In this document: in pieces, positions 1 to 8,433 of the stretch | Numbering within the stretch: the first letter of the stretch is position 1 | How the letters are laid out: each line of letters begins with the position of its first letter | Assembly (NCBI RefSeq): GCF_002091755.1 | Contig: NZ_BDAI01000001.1 | Coordinates: 868,001 to 932,000, forward strand | Length of the DNA stretch: 64,000 bases | Direction of reading: 5' to 3' | Source of the DNA: Pseudomonas nitroreducens NBRC 12694 | GTDB taxonomy: Bacteria > Pseudomonadota > Gammaproteobacteria > Pseudomonadales > Pseudomonadaceae | The notes under the pieces: model-generated | The model's input: only the letters and a program-made list of their open reading frames with translations | Told to the model about the DNA's origin: nothing | Database searches by the model: none | Position numbers and translations under genes: made by a program

Positions 1-329
1 TTCTCCAGGGCGCTCATGTGCGACCACAGGTTGAAGTGCTGGAACACCATCGACAGGCGCGAGCGCATGCGCTGCAGCTGCTTGGCGTCGGCGGCCTTGA
101 GCGCACCGTCCTTGTTCGGGGTGAGCTTGAGCTCTTCGCCGTTGAGCAGGATCTTGCCGGCGTGGGGCTGCTCCAGCAGGTTGATGCAGCGCAGGAAGGT
201 GCTCTTGCCCGAGCCGGAGGAGCCGATGATGCTGATCACATCGCCCGCCTTCGCCGCCATGGAGACGCCCTTGAGCACCTCATGGGTGCCGTAGCGCTTG
301 TGCAGGTCCTGGATTTCAAGTTTGTACAT
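1..329 (-). CDS. aotP: AotP, arginine/ornithine ABC transporter ATPase (3' part missing)
   Basis: This is the N-terminal 109 residues of a polar amino acid ABC ATPase; the rest lies beyond the window start. The protein begins MYKLEIQDLHKRYG and has the Walker A motif GSSGSGKST near residue 37 and the Q-loop segment MVFQHFNLW near residue 95, all typical of the HisP/GlnQ/AotP family. It acts on the cytoplasmic face of the inner membrane and powers uptake through AotQ and AotM. It is the last visible gene of a minus-strand operon aotJ-aotQ-aotM-aotO-aotP, an order I recall from P. aeruginosa, where argR follows. The specificity call rests on that order; the ATPase alone would not separate arginine from histidine or lysine uptake. 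Confidence 0.9.
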   Translation of the reverse strand, partial: MYKLEIQDLHKRYGTHEVLKGVSMAAKAGDVISIIGSSGSGKSTFLRCINLLEQPHAGKILLNGEELKLTPNKDGALKAADAKQLQRMRSRLSMVFQHFNLWSHMSALE

Positions 330-346
330 GGTGTCGGTTCTCGAAT

Positions 347-1459
347 TCAGTCGTTGATCAGCCGGCCCTTGCGGAACGGCTCACGCCCGGCCACCTTGGC
401 CAGCCAAAGCCCTGGCTGGGCGTAGCGCCCACGCTCGATGGCGAACAGCACGCCGGAGGTCCCGGCGCGTACGGTGCTGACCTTGTCGTTCAGCGGGTCG
501 ACCACTTCGAACAGCGCGTCGCCCTTCTCCACCCACTCCCCCGCCTTGCGCAGGAAGCTCACGACACCGACGTGGGGCGCGTAGAGGTATTCGGTACCTT
601 CGAAGGGCATGCCTTCGCAGCACTCGGCCGGGGCCGCCGGCCAGTCGCCAGCGATCAGACCCTGCTCGGCCAGGAAGCCGAGGATGGCTTCGCAATTGTC
701 CTGCGCCTGGTCGACGCGGGTATCGCCTACGCCGCCCAGCTCGACGGTGGTCGCCAGGCACGCCAGCGGAATCGCCGCCTGCGGGAATGCTTGCGCCAGG
801 CGCAGCCAGGGCAGCGAGCAGGACTCGTCGAAGGAACTGCCACCGGAGTCTTCGGCGAGCAGCGCCACGCCAGCCTTCAGGCGCGCGGCCAGGGACTTCC
901 AGCGCGGCCAGTGCTGCGGGATCGCGTAGACATGGATGGCGGCGTCGAAGTCGCAGTGCAGGTCGAGTACGACCTCGGCATCACAGGCGTGGCGCAGCAG
1001 GATGCGCTGCATGCCCTGCAGCTCGGACGAGGCCGGCGGCAGCGCGTCGAGGCCGTCGCGCATGGCCTGGCGGATCAGCTCGACGTTGGCGGCTTCGTCA
1101 GCGCCCAGCTTTTCGCCGACACGCTCGGCAACCAGAGCGCTCAGCTCGACGAAATCGCGGTTGAAGTTCTTCCCGCTGGCGAATTCGAAACGGCCCAGAT
1201 GACTGGCCTGCAGGGTCTGGCCCAGGCCGATGGGGTTGGCCACCGGCACCAGTTCGACAACGCAGTTCAGTTGCCCGCGCGACTCGAGGTCGGCCAGACG
1301 CTGCTTGAGTTCCCAGGCGGTGCGCATGCCCGGCAACTCGTCGGCGTGCAGGCTGGACTGGATGTAGACCTTGCGCGGGCCCTTGCCGTAGCGGAACACG
1401 CTCAGGCGGCGCTCACTGCCCAGGCTGCTCCACGGTAGCGGATGATCGATACGTTCCAC
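347..1459 (-). CDS. aotO: AotO, M14-like succinylglutamate desuccinylase/aspartoacylase family protein
   Basis: A 370-residue zinc carboxypeptidase-like protein of the AstE/AspA family. The visible metal-site motifs are HADE (about residues 38-41), LDLHCD in the middle and an EFGG-like segment TVELGG further on. The C-terminal third (roughly 290-340, around YLYAPHVGVVSFLRKAGEWV) looks like the small beta-barrel domain seen in this family. It sits between aotM and aotP inside a transporter operon, 10 bases after aotM and 17 bases before aotP. I recall the P. aeruginosa orthologue as aotO, of unknown function and not needed for transport. The substrate may be an N-acylated basic amino acid; that is inference from the family and the operon. 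Confidence 0.85.
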   Translation of the reverse strand: MERIDHPLPWSSLGSERRLSVFRYGKGPRKVYIQSSLHADELPGMRTAWELKQRLADLESRGQLNCVVELVPVANPIGLGQTLQASHLGRFEFASGKNFNRDFVELSALVAERVGEKLGADEAANVELIRQAMRDGLDALPPASSELQGMQRILLRHACDAEVVLDLHCDFDAAIHVYAIPQHWPRWKSLAARLKAGVALLAEDSGGSSFDESCSLPWLRLAQAFPQAAIPLACLATTVELGGVGDTRVDQAQDNCEAILGFLAEQGLIAGDWPAAPAECCEGMPFEGTEYLYAPHVGVVSFLRKAGEWVEKGDALFEVVDPLNDKVSTVRAGTSGVLFAIERGRYAQPGLWLAKVAGREPFRKGRLIND

Positions 1460-1469
1460 GGTCTTTTCC

Positions 1470-2168
1470 TCAGTGCTTGCGCGGCGCGAGATAGGCCAGC
1501 CAGCGGCGCTCGGCCAGCTTGAACAGGCGCACCAGGGTGAAGGTCATGATCAGGTAGAAGATGCCGGCGGTAATGAACGCCTCGAACGGCAGGTAGTACT
1601 GCGAGTACACGGTGCGCGCGGCGCCGGTGATATCCACCAGGGTGACGATGGACGCCAGGCTGGTGGTCTGCAGCATCATGATCACTTCGTTGCTGTACTG
1701 CGGCAGCGCGCGGCGCAGCGCCGAGGGCAGCAGGATGCGGCGATACATCTTCAGGCGCGACATGCCCACGGCCTTGGCCGCTTCGATTTCGCCATGCGGC
1801 GTGGCGCGAATGCTGCCGGCGAGGATCTCGGCGGTGTAGGCGCTGGTGTTGATGGCGAACGCGGCGCAGGCGCAGAAGGTGGCGTTGGACAGCCACGGCC
1901 AGAGGAAGCTTTCGCGTACCACGGCGAACTGCGCCAGGCCGTAGTAGATAAGGAACAGCTGCACCAGCATCGGGGTGCCGCGGATCACGTAGGTGTAGAG
2001 CCAGGCGGGCAGGTTCACCGCCGGGTTCTTCGAACAACGCATCAGCGCCAGCGGCACCGCCGCGAGCAGGCCGAAGAACAGCGAGATGGCCAGCAGCTTG
2101 AGGGTCACCAGCAGGCCGCTGAAGTAGAGCGGCAGGCTGTCCCAGATGACGGAGAAGTCGAAGATCAT
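1470..2168 (-). CDS. aotM: AotM, arginine/ornithine ABC transporter permease
   Basis: A 232-residue inner-membrane permease of the HisMQ type with about five hydrophobic segments. The EAA loop that contacts the ATPase is visible as EIEAAKAVGMSRLKMYRRIL near residues 127-146. The C-terminal sequence ERRWLAYLAPRKH is typical of AotM/HisM. It starts 16 bases after the aotQ stop and is followed by aotO. With AotQ it should form the heterodimeric channel for arginine and ornithine. The subfamily call depends on operon order. Confidence 0.92.
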   Translation of the reverse strand: MIFDFSVIWDSLPLYFSGLLVTLKLLAISLFFGLLAAVPLALMRCSKNPAVNLPAWLYTYVIRGTPMLVQLFLIYYGLAQFAVVRESFLWPWLSNATFCACAAFAINTSAYTAEILAGSIRATPHGEIEAAKAVGMSRLKMYRRILLPSALRRALPQYSNEVIMMLQTTSLASIVTLVDITGAARTVYSQYYLPFEAFITAGIFYLIMTFTLVRLFKLAERRWLAYLAPRKH

Positions 2169-2184
2169 GATCAGGCTCCCGGTC

Positions 2185-2874
2185 TCAAAGCTCGGCGACT
2201 TTCACGCCGACCGAATAGCGGCGTTCGAGCATGCGCAGCAGTACCAGGGAGACGGTGGTGACCACCAGGTACAGCGCCGCCACGGCGAGGAAATAGGTAA
2301 AGGGTTCGCGGGTGGCGTCCGAGGCTTGCTTGGCCTTGAACATCATGTCCTGCAGGCCGACCACGGAGATCAGCGCGGTGGCCTTGACCAGCACCAGCCA
2401 GTTGTTGGTGAAGCCCGGAATGGCCAGGCGGATCATCTGCGGCACCTGGATGCGGAAGAACACTTGCAGCGGGCTCATGCCATAGGCGAAGCCGGCCTCG
2501 CCCTGCCCTTTGGGGATCGCCATGAAGGCGCCACGGAAGGTTTCGGACAGGTAGGCGCCAAAGATGAAGCCCAGGGTGCCGACGCCAGAGGCGAACGGGT
2601 TGAGGTCGATGTAGTCGTCATAGCCGACCATCGGCGCGACCCAGTTCACCGCAGCCTGGCCGCCGTAGAAGATCAGCAGGATCAGCACTAGGTCCGGCAC
2701 GCCACGGATCACGGTGGAATAGAGGTCGCCGCACCAGGCCAGCCACTTCACCGGCGACAGGCGGATGGCCGCGCCGAGCAGGCCCAACGCGATTGCCAGG
2801 GCCATCGACAGCAGGGACAGCTGAAGCGTCAGCCAGGCACCATCGACGATGGTGGCTCCGTAGCCATTGAGCAT
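2185..2874 (-). CDS. aotQ: AotQ, arginine/ornithine ABC transporter permease
   Basis: A 229-residue HisQ-type inner-membrane permease with about five transmembrane stretches. The N-terminus MLNGYGATIVDGAWLTLQLS and the EAA-loop segment GEAGFAYGMSPLQVFFRIQV (near 120-139) match the family. It pairs with AotM. A 140-base gap holding a terminator-like hairpin separates it from aotJ upstream, so it is probably made at a lower level than the binding protein. Confidence 0.92.
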   Translation of the reverse strand: MLNGYGATIVDGAWLTLQLSLLSMALAIALGLLGAAIRLSPVKWLAWCGDLYSTVIRGVPDLVLILLIFYGGQAAVNWVAPMVGYDDYIDLNPFASGVGTLGFIFGAYLSETFRGAFMAIPKGQGEAGFAYGMSPLQVFFRIQVPQMIRLAIPGFTNNWLVLVKATALISVVGLQDMMFKAKQASDATREPFTYFLAVAALYLVVTTVSLVLLRMLERRYSVGVKVAEL

Positions 2875-2953
2875 AATTTCCTACCTCATGAAACCGGACG
2901 CCGCCCGCAACGACACGGACGCTCAGGGCGAGCGCCATTGCAGGCTCACCCCC

Positions 2954-3003
2954 AATAAAAAAGTGGCACAAACTTCAGGGTCAGGCCTGGGTTTGCGCCA
3001 CTT
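2954..3003 (-). terminator. Intercistronic terminator between aotJ and aotQ
   Basis: On the minus strand AAGTGGCGCAAAC (3003-2991) pairs with GTTTGTGCCACTT (2973-2961), 12 of 13 bases complementary, and is followed by a run of six T (TTTTTTATT). This is a good Rho-independent terminator placed inside the operon just after the binding-protein gene. Partial read-through would yield an excess of AotJ over the permeases, as in other binding-protein operons. Confidence 0.75.
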
Positions 3004-3014
3004 CCGGACGTGGA

Positions 3015-3794
3015 TCAGTTCTCGCCGTAGACGTCGAACTTGAAGTACTTGTCCTGTACTTCCTTGTACTTGCCGTTGGCACGGATGCCGGCGATGGCCG
3101 CGTTGAATTTCTCGGCCAGGGCGGTATCGCCCTTGCGCACGGCGATGCCGGCGCCACCACCGAAGTACTTCGGATCGTTGTATTCCGGACCTACGAAGGC
3201 GTAGCCCTTGCCGGCGTCGGTTTTCAGGAAACCGTCGTCGAGGTTGACCGAGTCGGCCATGGTCGCATCGATGCGGCCGGAGACCAGGTCCATGTTGGCT
3301 TCGTTCTGCGAGTTGTAGCGCACCACTTCGATACCGGCCGGGGCCAGGACGTCGGTGGCGTAGCGGTCGTGGGTGGAGGCGCGCAGCACACCGACCTTCT
3401 TGCCCTTCAGGTCGACCAGCGGGTCATTCAGGGTCACGCCTGCCTTCATCACGAAGCGCGCAGGGGTGTGGTAGTACTTGTTGGTGAAGTCGACGGACTT
3501 CTTGCGCTCGTCGGTGATGGTCATCGACGAGAGGATGGCGTCGATCTTGCGAACCTTCAGCGCCGGGATCAGGCCATCGAACTCCTGCTCGACCCAGGTG
3601 CACTTGACCTTCATCTCTTCGCACAGGGCGTTGCCGATATCCACGTCGAAACCGGCGAGCTTGCCATCGGGCGTCTTGAAGGAGAAAGGCGGATAACCGG
3701 CTTCGATGCCGATGCGGACCGGCTTCTCGTCAGCGTGGGCAACCAGGGAAAGCGCGGACAGGGCCAGCGCACCGAGAAGTGCAAACTTCTTCAT
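3015..3794 (-). CDS. aotJ: AotJ, periplasmic arginine/ornithine-binding protein
   Basis: A 259-residue family 3 solute-binding protein (SBP_bac_3). It has a clear signal peptide (MKKFALLGALALSALSLVAHA, cut before DEKP) and the ligand-binding signature GIEAGYPPFSF, FDVDIGNALCEEM and the segment DAILSSMTITDERKKSVDF. I chose the ATG at 3794 because it follows an AAGGAG ribosome binding site at 6 bases and opens the signal peptide; a longer reading to 3938 has neither. It captures arginine or ornithine in the periplasm for AotQMP. It is the first gene of the operon. Confidence 0.95.
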   Translation of the reverse strand: MKKFALLGALALSALSLVAHADEKPVRIGIEAGYPPFSFKTPDGKLAGFDVDIGNALCEEMKVKCTWVEQEFDGLIPALKVRKIDAILSSMTITDERKKSVDFTNKYYHTPARFVMKAGVTLNDPLVDLKGKKVGVLRASTHDRYATDVLAPAGIEVVRYNSQNEANMDLVSGRIDATMADSVNLDDGFLKTDAGKGYAFVGPEYNDPKYFGGGAGIAVRKGDTALAEKFNAAIAGIRANGKYKEVQDKYFKFDVYGEN

Positions 3795-3942
3795 CAGTAA
3801 CTCCTTCGAGGGTAGGACTTCGATTGGCAGGAGAAAGGGGTTGGCCCAGGCTGCCCGTGCAGAAGTGAAGGTTATTGTTCGTCTGCGCATTGCCGGCGCG
3901 ATTCTTGTGAAAAGCGCGCCTACCGGGGTGAGCGGCATTCTA

Positions 3943-3989
3943 GCGACAGCCCCGAAGCGGTTATTTCTTCAATGCGACAACTAATTATA
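3943..3989 (-). promoter_or_regulatory. Candidate aot promoter with ArgR-like half sites
   Basis: Reading the minus strand there is a perfect TATAAT (3989-3984) with no good -35 box, as expected of an activated promoter. Just downstream, TGTCGC-N8-AA (3979-3964) matches the ArgR half-site consensus I recall for P. aeruginosa (TGTCGCN8AAN5). A second TGTCGC lies at 3948-3943. This fits arginine-responsive control of the operon by ArgR, whose gene probably lies past the window edge. The half-site match is direct; the binding is inferred. Confidence 0.5.
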
Positions 3990-4233
3990 GAAGCGCCGGA
4001 GACAGAGCCCCGGCGGCTTGACGGCGCGGATTTTACGTGATCTTAAAGCGGGGAGTAAAACCTAATTTACTTGCAGTTATTGGGCCATAAACACCCATAC
4101 CCTCACACTGCGCGGGGTGCGCGATATTGACTCATTCCGCACTGACAGAAAAGACACTCCCAAGCTGTGCGAATTGTTTCCTGACGCCTCATTTTGTCGC
4201 AGAGAAATGTTACCGGTGGGCAGGAAGCACACT

Positions 4234-4302
4234 GTAGGAGCGAGCTGGCGCGCGAACCGGATCGGCTCGGCGTCATGCGTTCGCGAGCAAGCTCGCTCCT
4301 AC
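4234..4302. repeat. REP pair (inverted GTAGGAGCGAGC elements)
   Basis: GTAGGAGCGAGCT at 4234 and its inverted partner AGCTCGCTCCTAC ending at 4302 flank about 40 bases, with inner arms GCGCGCGAAC and GTTCGCGAGC. This is the common Pseudomonas intergenic REP/BIME type. A second, better-conserved copy lies at 40523-40604 and a lone half at 62777-62789. No REP-associated tyrosine transposase (RAYT) gene is in the window. Confidence 0.85.
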
Positions 4303-4324
4303 GAAAAGCCAAAACGCAGAAATG

Positions 4325-4352
4325 AAAACGCCCCGGCAAGCGGGGCGTTTTT
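4325..4352 (-). terminator. acsA terminator
   Basis: The stem CGCCCCG / CGGGGCG with a five-base loop, flanked by AAAA and TTTT, lies 15 bases after the acsA stop. On the minus strand the stem is followed by TTTTCATTT. Confidence 0.85.
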
Positions 4353-4366
4353 CATGGAGCCGCAGA

Positions 4367-6322
4367 TCAGGCCGCGCGCATGGCCTGGTGCGTGTCGATC
4401 AGGTGCTGTACCACACCAGGATCGGCCAGGGTGGAGATATCTCCCAGGGTGTCGTACTCGGCCGTGGCGATCTTGCGCAGTATGCGGCGCATGATCTTGC
4501 CCGAGCGGGTCTTCGGCAGGCCGGGCGCCCACTGGATCACGTCCGGGGTAGCGATCGGGCCGATCTCCTTGCGTACCCAGGCCTTGAGCTCCTGGCGCAA
4601 TTGCTCGCTGGATTCCTCGCCGGCATTCAGGGTGACGTAGACATAGATGCCTTGTCCCTTGATGTCGTGCGGTACGCCAACCACCGCGGCTTCGGCGACT
4701 TTCGGGTGGGCGACCAGCGCGCTCTCGATCTCGGCGGTGCCCATGCGGTGGCCGGAGACGTTCAGCACGTCATCGACGCGACCGGTGATCCAGTAATAGC
4801 CGTCCTCGTCGCGACGAGCACCGTCGCCTGTGAAGTACATGCCCTTGAAGGTCTTGAAGTAGGTGTCCACGTAGCGGTCGTGGTCGCCGTAGAGGGTACG
4901 CGCCTGGCCCGGCCAGGAATCCAGGATCACCAGGTTGCCCTCGGTGGCCCCTTCCAGGATGTTGCCCAGGTTGTCCACCAGCGCCGGCACCACGCCGAAG
5001 AACGGCTTGGCGGCGGAGCCCGGCTTCAGGCCGTGGGCGCCCGGCAGCGGTGTCATCAGGCAGGCACCCGTTTCGGTCTGCCACCAGGTGTCGACGATCG
5101 GGCAGCGCGACTGGCCGACAGTCTCGTAGTACCACTGCCAGGCTTCCGGGTTGATCGGCTCGCCGACCGACCCCAGCAGGCGCAGGCTGGAGCCGTCGGC
5201 GCCTTCGACTGCCGCCTTTCCTTCGGCCATCATGGCGCGGATGGCGGTCGGTGCGGTGTAGAGGATGTTGACCTTGTGCTTGTCGACGATCTTCGCCACG
5301 CGGGAGATGTCCGGGTAGTTCGGCACACCCTCGAACAGCACGGTGGTCGCGCCGTTGGCCAGCGGGCCGTAGACGACATAGGTGTGGCCGGTGACCCAGC
5401 CGATGTCGGCGGTGCACCAGAAGACCTCGCCCGGACGGTAGTCGAACACGCGCTCATGGGTCAGCGAGGCGTAGACCAGATAGCCGCCGGTGGTGTGCAG
5501 CACGCCCTTGGGTTTACCGGTGGAGCCGGAGGTGTAGAGGATGAACAGCGGGTCCTCGGCGCCCATTTCCTTCGGCGCGCAGGTGGTGCCGGCGACCTTC
5601 ATCAGGTCCTCGAACCACACGTCGCGGTGCTGGTTCCACTTGATGTTCGAACCGGTGCGCTTGCAGACGATGATCTTCTGCACGCTGTTGGTTTCCGGGT
5701 TGGTCAGCGCGTCGTCGACGTTGGCCTTGAGCGGGGTCTTCTTGCCGCCGCGCAGACCTTCGTCGGCGGTGATCACTACCTTGGAACGGCAGTCGATGAT
5801 GCGCCCGGCCAGTGCTTCGGGGGAGAAGCCGCCGAATACCACGGAGTGGATCGCACCGATGCGGGCGCAGGCCAGCATGGCGACCACGGCTTCCGGGATC
5901 ATCGGCATGTAGATGGTCACCACGTCGCCACGGTGCACGTCCTGGCCACGCAGGGCGTTGGCGAACTTGCAGACCTGCTCGTGCAGTTCGCGGTAGGTGA
6001 TTTCCTTGTGCTCGGAAGGATCGTCGCCTTCCCAGATGATGGCGAGTTGGTCGCCGCGCTCGGCCAGGTGACGGTCGAGGCAGTTGTAGGAGAGGTTCAG
6101 GGTGCCGTCGGCAAACCACTTGATGTCGACGTGATGGTCGTCGAACGAGGTCTGCTTGACCTTGGTGAACGGCTTGATCCAGTCGATGCGCTGGGCCTGT
6201 TCGCGCCAGAAGCCGTCGGGGTTGACCACCGACTGCTGGTACAGCTTCTTGTAGGTGGCCTCGTCGGTCAGAGTGGTCGCGGCCACTTCGGGACGCACGG
6301 GGTACACGGATGCCGCTGTCAT
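4367..6322 (-). CDS. acsA: Acetyl-CoA synthetase (AMP-forming)
   Basis: A 651-residue enzyme that activates acetate to acetyl-CoA through acetyl-AMP in the cytoplasm. The length matches the family (E. coli Acs is 652). Visible motifs are the nucleotide-binding loop YTSGSTGKPKG (about 264), the segment WWQTETG (about 414) and the C-terminal PKTRSGKIMRR (about 600-610), whose lysine is the conserved acetylation-controlled residue. The ATG at 6322 opens MTAASVYPVRPE, as in Pseudomonas AcsA. It stands alone as a transcription unit with its own terminator. The TRAP uptake genes lie just upstream on the same strand, which may link organic acid uptake and use. Confidence 0.97.
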   Translation of the reverse strand: MTAASVYPVRPEVAATTLTDEATYKKLYQQSVVNPDGFWREQAQRIDWIKPFTKVKQTSFDDHHVDIKWFADGTLNLSYNCLDRHLAERGDQLAIIWEGDDPSEHKEITYRELHEQVCKFANALRGQDVHRGDVVTIYMPMIPEAVVAMLACARIGAIHSVVFGGFSPEALAGRIIDCRSKVVITADEGLRGGKKTPLKANVDDALTNPETNSVQKIIVCKRTGSNIKWNQHRDVWFEDLMKVAGTTCAPKEMGAEDPLFILYTSGSTGKPKGVLHTTGGYLVYASLTHERVFDYRPGEVFWCTADIGWVTGHTYVVYGPLANGATTVLFEGVPNYPDISRVAKIVDKHKVNILYTAPTAIRAMMAEGKAAVEGADGSSLRLLGSVGEPINPEAWQWYYETVGQSRCPIVDTWWQTETGACLMTPLPGAHGLKPGSAAKPFFGVVPALVDNLGNILEGATEGNLVILDSWPGQARTLYGDHDRYVDTYFKTFKGMYFTGDGARRDEDGYYWITGRVDDVLNVSGHRMGTAEIESALVAHPKVAEAAVVGVPHDIKGQGIYVYVTLNAGEESSEQLRQELKAWVRKEIGPIATPDVIQWAPGLPKTRSGKIMRRILRKIATAEYDTLGDISTLADPGVVQHLIDTHQAMRAA

Positions 6323-6472
6323 GGCGTTTTACCTCGGTGAAGAGTGTTGTTTTTGTTGCCCTAAGTTGTAACGGCGACACCCTTCCCCGAACCATACGAC
6401 CATGGTCTTACCAATCCTTAGTCGTAGTGATGGGCCCCATAACTCCTACTGCCATGGGGCCGCGACAACCTG
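6323..6472 (-). promoter_or_regulatory. acsA upstream region with palindromes
   Basis: This 150-base gap between acsA and the TRAP large permease must hold the acsA promoter. It contains the palindrome GACCATGGTC (6398-6407) inside the longer near-palindrome ACCATACGACCATGGT, and a perfect 8-base inverted repeat GGCCCCAT / ATGGGGCC (6433-6440 and 6454-6461) with no T run. In P. aeruginosa acsA is known to be under the response regulator ErdR; I cannot confirm that site from memory. Confidence 0.4.
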
Positions 6473-7753
6473 TCACATGCCCAGCGCGTGCGGCAGCGCC
6501 AGCGAGATGTAGGGCACGTAGGTCACCAGGATCAGGAACAGCAGCAGGATCATCAGCCACGGCAGCGCGGCGCGGATGGTCGAGCCCAGCGGCAGGCCGG
6601 TGACCGCCGAGGTGACGAACAGGTTGAGCCCCACTGGCGGGTGCACCAGGCCGATCTCCATGTTCACCACCATGACTATCCCCAGGTGGATCGGGTCGAT
6701 CCCCAGGCGCATGGCGATGGGGAAGAAGATCGGCGCCAGGATCAGCACGATGGCCGACGGCTCCATGAAGCTGCCGGCTACCAGCAGCACGATGTTGACC
6801 ATCAGCAGGAAGCCGATTGGCGTCAGCCCCTCCTGCATCACCCACTCGGTGATCTGCTGGGGAATCTGCTCGGTGGTCAGCACGTGGGCGAAGAGCATGG
6901 CGTTGGCGATGATGAACATCAGCATGATGCTCAGCCGCCCCGACTCCACCAGCACCTTGGGGCAGTCGCGCAGGCGCATGTCCTTGTAGACGAACAGCGC
7001 GACGAAGGCCGAGTAGACCGCCGCCACCGCCGCCGCCTCGGTCGGCGTGAACAGCCCGGAGTAGATGCCGCCGAGGATGATCACCAGCAGCAGCAACCCC
7101 CAGCCGGCACGGCGTGCAGCGGACAGCCATTCGCGCAGGCTGGCGCGCGGTTGCGCCGGGAGATTCTTCACCCGCGCGACGATGTAGATCACCACCATCA
7201 GGATCACGCCCAGCAGCAGGCCCGGCACCACGCCGGCGACGAACAGCTTGCCCACCGAAGTCTCGGTGGCGGCGGAGTACACCACCATGACGATCGACGG
7301 CGGGATCAGGATGCCCAGGGTCCCGGCGTTGCAGATGATCCCGGCGCCGAACTCGCGCGGGTAGCCCGAGCGCACCATCCCAGCCACGGCAATCGAACCC
7401 ACCGCCGCCACCGTTGCCGGCGACGAACCAGACAACGCGGCGAACAGCATGCACGCCAGCACTGCGGCAATCGCCAGGCCGCCACGGATGTGGCCGACGC
7501 AGGCGTTGGCGAAATCGATCAGCCGGCGCGCCACGCCACCGGTGGTCATGAAGGCGCCGGAGAGCAGGAAGAACGGAATCGCCAGCAGCGTGTAGGCCTC
7601 GGAGGTCTCGAACAGCTTGATCGCCAGCGAGCGCACCGAGTCCGGGCTGAACAGCAGGATCGTCAGCGCCCCGGAAAGCCCCAGGGAAATGGCGATGGGC
7701 ACGCCGATGAACATGAAGACGAACAGCAGGAGGAACAGCATCATCACGGTCAT
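6473..7753 (-). CDS. dctM: TRAP transporter large permease subunit (DctM type)
   Basis: A 426-residue inner-membrane protein with about twelve hydrophobic segments, the length and pattern of DctM. Family landmarks include AIPFFLLSGAFMTTGG near residue 60, AALSGSSPATVAAVGSIAV near 108 and GILIPPSIVMVVY near 147. It carries out sodium-driven uptake of a dicarboxylate or similar organic acid with DctQ and the periplasmic DctP. Its start overlaps the dctQ stop by 4 bases (ATGA), so the two are translationally coupled. The substrate is unknown; C4-dicarboxylates are only the commonest guess. Confidence 0.92.
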   Translation of the reverse strand: MTVMMLFLLLFVFMFIGVPIAISLGLSGALTILLFSPDSVRSLAIKLFETSEAYTLLAIPFFLLSGAFMTTGGVARRLIDFANACVGHIRGGLAIAAVLACMLFAALSGSSPATVAAVGSIAVAGMVRSGYPREFGAGIICNAGTLGILIPPSIVMVVYSAATETSVGKLFVAGVVPGLLLGVILMVVIYIVARVKNLPAQPRASLREWLSAARRAGWGLLLLVIILGGIYSGLFTPTEAAAVAAVYSAFVALFVYKDMRLRDCPKVLVESGRLSIMLMFIIANAMLFAHVLTTEQIPQQITEWVMQEGLTPIGFLLMVNIVLLVAGSFMEPSAIVLILAPIFFPIAMRLGIDPIHLGIVMVVNMEIGLVHPPVGLNLFVTSAVTGLPLGSTIRAALPWLMILLLFLILVTYVPYISLALPHALGM

Positions 7754-8388
7754 GGACGATTCTCCGCGGCTTCTTCGCCAGCCAGTTTCGAGGCCTCCGC
7801 AGCCTCGTCGGCAAGGCCCAGGCCGAGCTGGCGGCCGCGCAACAGGTTGACGAGGATTTCCAGGTAACGCAGGAGCACCAGGCCGAAGCCGACGGGCACG
7901 ATCACCGCGATGTAGGCCTGGAGGATGCCGAAGTGGTCGAGGTCTTCGGCGCCGATGCCGGCGATGAACAACGTCTTCACCCAGTCGAAGCTCGCGACCA
8001 TGAACAGCCCGGCATAACCCAGGCAGCAGAGGCAGGCGAGCACACCGATGAACCGCTGCAGCGGACGCGGCGCCAGCTTCACCAGCGCATCCACGCCCAG
8101 GTGGCCGGCGGTGCGCACGCCATAAGCGATGCCGAAGAAGATCAGCCAGCCGAACAGCGCCTTGGTCAGGGCGTTGCTCCAGGACATGTCCTGGGCGACG
8201 CCGAGGATGGCGTCACCGATGGCGTAAAACACTCCTTGCAGCGAGGGCACGCGGTCGCCCAGGTCATAGAACAGGGTGAAGACGTTGGTCATCACCACGT
8301 AGACGAAGGTCACCAGCGTCATGGCCGCCAGCAGGAAGGCGATGGCGCCCTCCTCGAAGTGGTTCCAGACGCGCACGAGTCGATTCAT
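7750..8388 (-). CDS. dctQ: TRAP transporter small permease subunit (DctQ type)
   Basis: A 212-residue protein with four hydrophobic segments, matching DctQ. The core contains FGIAYGVRTAGHLGVDALVK near residue 90, equivalent to the RxxGHIxVD signature of the family. I chose the ATG at 8388, which follows GGAG at 8 bases; a reading from 8415 adds nine residues with no family support. The N-terminal segment and the long loop before FGIAYG are somewhat longer than in short DctQ proteins. It bridges DctM to substrate-loaded DctP. Confidence 0.9.
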   Translation of the reverse strand: MNRLVRVWNHFEEGAIAFLLAAMTLVTFVYVVMTNVFTLFYDLGDRVPSLQGVFYAIGDAILGVAQDMSWSNALTKALFGWLIFFGIAYGVRTAGHLGVDALVKLAPRPLQRFIGVLACLCCLGYAGLFMVASFDWVKTLFIAGIGAEDLDHFGILQAYIAVIVPVGFGLVLLRYLEILVNLLRGRQLGLGLADEAAEASKLAGEEAAENRP

Positions 8389-8433
8389 GGAAAAGGCTCC
8401 AGAAAGCCCCGCCATCCGGCGGAGCCGGACGGA

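Larger units (their letters stand above)
3795..4366. other. Intergenic region between aotJ and acsA
   Basis: A 572-base gap. It holds the aot promoter and ArgR-like sites (3943-3989), an AT-rich stretch (about 4030-4090) that could carry further regulator sites, a REP palindrome pair (4234-4302) and the acsA terminator (4325-4352). I see no convincing gene in it. Confidence 0.7.

Noticed and set aside
3795..3938. Longer aotJ reading from 3938
   Set aside because: The extra 48 residues lack a ribosome binding site and would bury the signal peptide.
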